Source: Comamonadaceae bacterium (lineage in GTDB: Bacteria > Pseudomonadota > Gammaproteobacteria > Burkholderiales > Burkholderiaceae_C). Taken from it: 54,570 bases of DNA. A program made the translations under genes and the position numbers. Below the pieces are notes generated by a model that had not been told where the DNA came from, did not search any database, and worked only from the letters and a program-made list of their open reading frames with translations. This document shows positions 50,991-54,570 of this stretch, one piece after another. The stretch lies in NCBI GenBank assembly GCA_013823485.1, contig PNMF01000003.1, positions 1-54,570 of the forward strand, in the 5' to 3' direction. Each line of letters opens with the position of its first letter. The first letter of the stretch is position 1.

Positions 50991-52552
50991 CGCGGTACCT
51001 GCGCGGCGCCTTCATCGTCTGGATCGTGCTGCGGCACGGCCTCGACGAGCTGGTGCTCTCCAGCTTCCGCCACCCCTGGATCCGCCTGCTGGCCCGCGTG
51101 GTCACGCTGGGTCGTCGGCTCGACGCGCCGCGGGGCCAGCGGCTGCGTGAGGCGCTGGAACGGCTGGGCCCGATCTTCGTGAAGCTCGGTCAGGTGCTGT
51201 CCACCCGGCGCGACCTGCTGCCGCCGGACATTGCCGACGAGCTGGCCCGGCTGCAGGACCGGGTGCCGCCGTTCCCCAGCGCGGTGGCGGTGGCCACCAT
51301 CGAGCGCGCCTTCGGCCGCCCGCTGGACCAGGTGTTCAGCCATTTTGAGCAGGTGCCGGTGGCCAGCGCGTCGATCGCCCAGGTGCATTTCGGCACCCTG
51401 CGTGACGGCCGCCATGCCGGCCGCGAGGTGGCGGTGAAGGTGCTGCGCCCCAACATGCTGCCGGTGATCGAGAAGGACCTGAGCCTGATGCGGCTCATGG
51501 CCGGCTGGATCGAGCGGCTGTCGGCCGACGGCAAGCGCCTCAAGCCGCGCGAGGTGGTGGCCGAGTTCGACAAGTACCTGCACGACGAACTCGACCTGTT
51601 GCGCGAGGCCTCGAACGCAGCCCAGCTGCGCCGCAACATGGCTGGCCTCGACCTGGTGATGATTCCCGAGATGCTCTGGGACTATTGCCACACCGAGGTG
51701 ATGGTCATGGAGCGCATGCACGGCATCCAGATCAACCGGGTCGAGGAGCTGCGCCAGCGGGGTGTGGACATTCCCAAGCTGGCACGCGACGGCGTGACCA
51801 TCTTTTTCACCCAGGTGTTCCGCGACGGCTTCTTCCACGCCGACATGCACCCGGGCAACATCCAGGTCAGCCTCGATCCCGCCACCTTCGGGCGCTACAT
51901 CTCGCTCGACTTCGGCATCGTCGGCACGCTCACCGAGCACGACAAGGAATACCTGGCGCAGAACTTCACCGCGTTCTTCCGGCGCGATTACCGCCGGGTG
52001 GCCGAGCTGCACATCGAGTCCGGCTGGGTGCCGCCCGACACCCGGGTCGACGAGCTGGAGGCCGCCATCCGCGCGGTGTGCGAACCCTACTTCGACCGGC
52101 CGCTGAAGGAAATCTCGCTCGGCATGGTGCTGATGCGGCTGTTCCAGACCTCGCGCCGGTTCCAGGTGGAGATCCAGCCCCAGCTGGTGCTGCTGCAGAA
52201 GACGCTGCTCAACATCGAGGGGCTGGGTCGCGACCTGGACCCCGAACTCGACCTCTGGAGCACCGCCAAGCCCTTCCTGGAGCAGTGGATGCTGGAGCAG
52301 GTGGGGCCGCAGCGGCTGCTGGCCCAGCTCAAGGCCGAGGCGCCGCAGTACGCCAAGCTGCTGCCGGCCATCCCCCGGCTGCTGCACGACTACCTCAAGC
52401 ACCGCCCGGACGACCTGCGGCGCGACATCGATGCGCTGGTGAAGGAGTCGCGGCGGACGCACCGGCTGCTGCAGACCATCATCTACGGCGGTGTCGGCTT
52501 CGTGCTGGGTCTGATCGTCACCCAGATCGTGATCCGCATACGGCTCTTCTGA
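50987..52552 (+). CDS. ubiB: Ubiquinone biosynthesis kinase/ATPase UbiB
   Basis: UbiB (ADCK/COQ8 family) is an atypical kinase-fold ATPase that supports ubiquinone synthesis at the membrane. The 521-residue protein has the family KxGQ motif at 66-69 ([16 protein letters not shown]) and an Ala-rich loop ([12 protein letters not shown]). Catalytic [13 protein letters not shown] and the DFG (SLDFGIVG near 307) are present. A C-terminal transmembrane segment lies at about 495-518. It is translationally coupled to ubiJ. Confidence 0.96.
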   Translation: MTRYLRGAFIVWIVLRHGLDELVLSSFRHPWIRLLARVVTLGRRLDAPRGQRLREALERLGPIFVKLGQVLSTRRDLLPPDIADELARLQDRVPPFPSAVAVATIERAFGRPLDQVFSHFEQVPVASASIAQVHFGTLRDGRHAGREVAVKVLRPNMLPVIEKDLSLMRLMAGWIERLSADGKRLKPREVVAEFDKYLHDELDLLREASNAAQLRRNMAGLDLVMIPEMLWDYCHTEVMVMERMHGIQINRVEELRQRGVDIPKLARDGVTIFFTQVFRDGFFHADMHPGNIQVSLDPATFGRYISLDFGIVGTLTEHDKEYLAQNFTAFFRRDYRRVAELHIESGWVPPDTRVDELEAAIRAVCEPYFDRPLKEISLGMVLMRLFQTSRRFQVEIQPQLVLLQKTLLNIEGLGRDLDPELDLWSTAKPFLEQWMLEQVGPQRLLAQLKAEAPQYAKLLPAIPRLLHDYLKHRPDDLRRDIDALVKESRRTHRLLQTIIYGGVGFVLGLIVTQIVIRIRLF

Positions 52553-52591
52553 GGCCCCGCGCCCCGGCCCCGGCCACACGGGGCGCGAATT

Positions 52592-52597
52592 TATAAT
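52592..52597 (+). promoter_or_regulatory. Perfect -10 hexamer upstream of the FmdB gene
   Basis: TATAAT lies 81 bases before the ATG at 52678, in the 125-base gap after ubiB. The expected -35 region is GC-rich without a match. It would start the FmdB-DUF502-aspS transcript. Confidence 0.45.
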
Positions 52598-52677
52598 GGC
52601 CGGTTTCGTGCGCCGGCCCGCCGACTGCGCGGCGCCGGCCGTCTGACACCCATCCTCCAGGTTCCCCCTGTTCTGCC

Positions 52678-52998
52678 ATGCCGATCTATGCCTACAAGTG
52701 CGAGTCCTGCGGCCATGCCAAGGACGTCCTGCAGAAAATTTCCGACCAGCCGCTGAATGATTGCCCGGCCTGCGGCCAGCCGACCTTCCGCAAGCAGCTC
52801 ACTGCTGCCGGCTTCCAGCTCAAGGGCTCGGGCTGGTACGTGACCGACTTCCGGGGCGGCAACACCGGTGCCACCGGCGCCCCGGCCCCGGCGGGCGACG
52901 GCGCGGCCGCCGCGCCGGCAGCCCCGGCAACAGCGTCCGCACCGGCGGCACCTGCCGCCAGTCCGGCGCCGAGCACGGCGCCCACCAGCTCCACCTGA
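52678..52998 (+). CDS. FmdB-family zinc ribbon protein
   Basis: This 106-residue protein has a zinc-ribbon domain with Cys8, Cys11, Cys29 and Cys32 (YKCESCGHAKD and DCPACGQPTF), typical of the FmdB/CxxC_CxxC_SSSS family. This is followed by the conserved LTAAGFQLKGSGWYVTDF segment. Residues from about 63 on are a low-complexity Ala/Pro tail. Putative regulatory roles are known only by homology to FmdB of methylotrophs. It is 9 bases from the DUF502 gene, a conserved pair before aspS in Burkholderiales. Confidence 0.9.
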   Translation: MPIYAYKCESCGHAKDVLQKISDQPLNDCPACGQPTFRKQLTAAGFQLKGSGWYVTDFRGGNTGATGAPAPAGDGAAAAPAAPATASAPAAPAASPAPSTAPTSST

Positions 52999-53007
52999 GC
53001 ACACGGC

Positions 53008-53682
53008 ATGCCCTCCCTGCGCAAGTGGCTGCTCTCCGGCCTGCTCGTCCTGGTCCCCCTGATCATCACCCTGTGGGTGCTGGACTGGGTGGTCGGCACC
53101 CTCGACCAGACGCTGCGCATCCTGCCCACCCACTGGCACCCCGACCAGGTGCTGGGCGTGCACATCCCGGGTCTGGGCGTGGTGTTTGCGCTGGCTGTGG
53201 TGTTGAGCATCGGCGCCCTGGCCTCCAACATCATCGGCAACCGGCTGGTGAACTGGTGGCACGCGCTGCTGCACCGCATTCCGGTGGTGCGCTCCATCTA
53301 CTCCGGCGTCAAGCAGGTGTCGGACACGCTGTTCTCGGAAAAGGGCAACGCCTTCCGCAAGGCCGTGCTGGTGCGCTGGCCCCACGACGGCATGTGGACG
53401 ATCGCCTTCCTCACCGGAACACCGGCCGGGCAGGTGCTGCGCACCCTGCGGGAACAACCGGGCGCCCAGGGCGATGACGAAGCCTTCATCAGCGTCTACG
53501 TGCCCACCACCCCCAACCCCACCGGCGGCTACTTCGTGATGGTGCGGCAGCGCGACTGCGTCGAGCTGGCCATGACGGTCGACGAAGCGCTGACCTACAT
53601 CGTCTCCATGGGTGTCATCGTCCCGGGCAGCGGCCGCGAAGGCCTGCCGCCCGGCGTGCTGCCCGTCACCCCGAAACCCTGA
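53008..53682 (+). CDS. DUF502 family membrane protein
   Basis: This 224-residue inner membrane protein of unknown function has two predicted N-terminal helices, near residues 8-28 ([21 protein letters not shown]) and 52-74 ([23 protein letters not shown]). A soluble domain follows with the DUF502 hallmarks [43 protein letters not shown] and [15 protein letters not shown]. It lies between the FmdB-like gene and aspS, all on the plus strand. Confidence 0.93.
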   Translation: MPSLRKWLLSGLLVLVPLIITLWVLDWVVGTLDQTLRILPTHWHPDQVLGVHIPGLGVVFALAVVLSIGALASNIIGNRLVNWWHALLHRIPVVRSIYSGVKQVSDTLFSEKGNAFRKAVLVRWPHDGMWTIAFLTGTPAGQVLRTLREQPGAQGDDEAFISVYVPTTPNPTGGYFVMVRQRDCVELAMTVDEALTYIVSMGVIVPGSGREGLPPGVLPVTPKP

Positions 53683-53728
53683 TCCCTTCGGCCGTCACCG
53701 GCCCACCTCTCTGCGAAAGAACATCGAC

Positions 53729-54570
53729 ATGGCCATGCGTTCCATCTACTGCGGTCTGGTGACCGAAGCCCAACTCGGCCAGACCGTCACCCTGGCGGGC
53801 TGGGTGAACCGCCGTCGCGACCACGGCGGCGTGATCTTCATCGACCTGCGCGACCGTGAAGGCACGGTGCAGGTGGTCTGCGACCCCGACCGCGCCGAGA
53901 TGTTCAAGACCGCCGAAGACGTGCGCAACGAGTTCTGCGTGCAGGTGATCGGCCTGGTCCGTGCCCGCCCCGAGGGCACCACCAACGACAACATCCAGAG
54001 CGGCAGGATCGAGGTGCTGTGCCACGAGCTGAAGGTGCTCAACCCGTCGGTGACGCCCCCGTTCCAGCTCGACGACGACAACCTCTCCGAAACCACCCGC
54101 CTGACCCACCGCGTGCTCGACCTGCGCCGCCCCTACATGCAGCGCAACCTGATGCTGCGCTACAAGGTGGCCATGGAGGTGCGCAAGTTTCTCGATGCCA
54201 ACGGCTTCGTCGACATCGAGACCCCGATGCTCACCAAGAGCACGCCCGAAGGTGCGCGCGACTACCTGGTGCCCAGCCGCGTGCACGACGGCCAGTTCTT
54301 TGCGCTGCCGCAGTCGCCCCAGCTGTTCAAGCAGCTGCTGATGGTGGCCGGCTTCGACCGCTACTACCAGATCACCAAGTGCTTCCGCGACGAGGACCTG
54401 CGCGCCGACCGACAGCCCGAGTTCACCCAGATCGATATCGAGACGTCCTTCCTGACCGAGCAGGACATCCGCGACATGTTCCAGGGCATGATCAAGACGG
54501 TGTTCCAGAACACGCTGGGTGTCGACCTCGGCGAGTTCCCGGTCATGGCCTACGGTGAAGCCATGCACCG
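53729..54570 (+). CDS. aspS: Aspartyl-tRNA synthetase, N-terminal part
   Basis: AspS charges tRNA-Asp, and the non-discriminating form found in many betaproteobacteria also charges tRNA-Asn. The frame runs off the right edge, so about 280 residues are present. The N-terminal OB-fold anticodon-binding domain begins [20 protein letters not shown] with [20 protein letters not shown]. The start of the class II catalytic domain is visible, including [38 protein letters not shown] and motif 2 [18 protein letters not shown]. The ATG at 53729 is used; one codon pair later (53735) is possible. Confidence 0.97.
   Translation, partial: MAMRSIYCGLVTEAQLGQTVTLAGWVNRRRDHGGVIFIDLRDREGTVQVVCDPDRAEMFKTAEDVRNEFCVQVIGLVRARPEGTTNDNIQSGRIEVLCHELKVLNPSVTPPFQLDDDNLSETTRLTHRVLDLRRPYMQRNLMLRYKVAMEVRKFLDANGFVDIETPMLTKSTPEGARDYLVPSRVHDGQFFALPQSPQLFKQLLMVAGFDRYYQITKCFRDEDLRADRQPEFTQIDIETSFLTEQDIRDMFQGMIKTVFQNTLGVDLGEFPVMAYGEAMH

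Overview
The window is an uninterrupted stretch of a GC-rich (roughly two-thirds G+C) bacterial chromosome whose gene order is typical of Betaproteobacteria, order Burkholderiales: murA-hisGDCBHAFIE-HIT-tatABC, then petABC-sspAB, secA-argJ, pilBCD-coaE-zapD-yacG, rplU-rpmA-obgE-proB, hemA-prfA-prmC-grxD, and ubiE-ubiJ-ubiB with aspS at the right edge. The order assignment is an inference from synteny and protein character; I cannot name the genus.

Layout. 1-7309: end of murA and a compact histidine operon whose genes mostly overlap by a few bases. 7335-9800: a small membrane protein, a HIT protein and the Tat translocase. 9801-12814: a membrane-anchored periplasmic protease facing a NIF3-family protein and pdxA. 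12833-17666: mscL, the cytochrome bc1 operon petABC, sspA-sspB and tRNA-Thr(UGU). 17717-24570: a DciA-like small protein, an M23 endopeptidase, secA, argJ, a DUF815 ATPase and a MutT-type Nudix hydrolase. 24556-31343 (minus strand): yacG, zapD, coaE, type IV pilus genes pilD, pilC and pilB, tRNA-Pro(CGG) and ispB. 31531-34417: rplU, rpmA, obgE, proB. 34444-39675: a CNP1-family exported protein, rppH, proS, a lytic transglycosylase, a Lon-like AAA ATPase without protease, and grxD. 39726-44090: prmC, prfA, hemA, a tiny membrane protein and a glycerophosphodiester phosphodiesterase. 44229-54570: a 1291-residue FAD/Fe-S oxidoreductase, a DUF971 protein, ubiE, a Tim44-domain protein, ubiJ, ubiB, an FmdB-type zinc-ribbon protein, a DUF502 membrane protein and the first part of aspS.

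Functional links. The Tat translocase probably exports two products encoded here, the Rieske protein PetA and the lytic transglycosylase, both of which carry twin-arginine leaders. IspB makes the polyprenyl tail and UbiE/UbiJ/UbiB act on the head group of ubiquinone, the substrate of the bc1 complex. HisG is the short form and no histidinol-phosphate phosphatase is present, so histidine synthesis needs further genes elsewhere.

No insertion sequence, prophage, CRISPR array, toxin-antitoxin or defence gene was seen, all complete genes look intact, and no stretch over 300 bases lacks a gene. I did not find a clearly new biological system. The most interesting items are non-coding: a terminator hairpin placed just before sspA, a nested stem-loop between tatA and tatB, a hairpin next to the secA start, palindromes in several promoter regions, and a likely leaderless hemA. 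On the protein side the notable items are the Lon-like ATPase without protease, the giant flavin/Fe-S fusion, the Tim44-domain protein inside the ubiquinone cluster, and a PVWY motif in cytochrome b.
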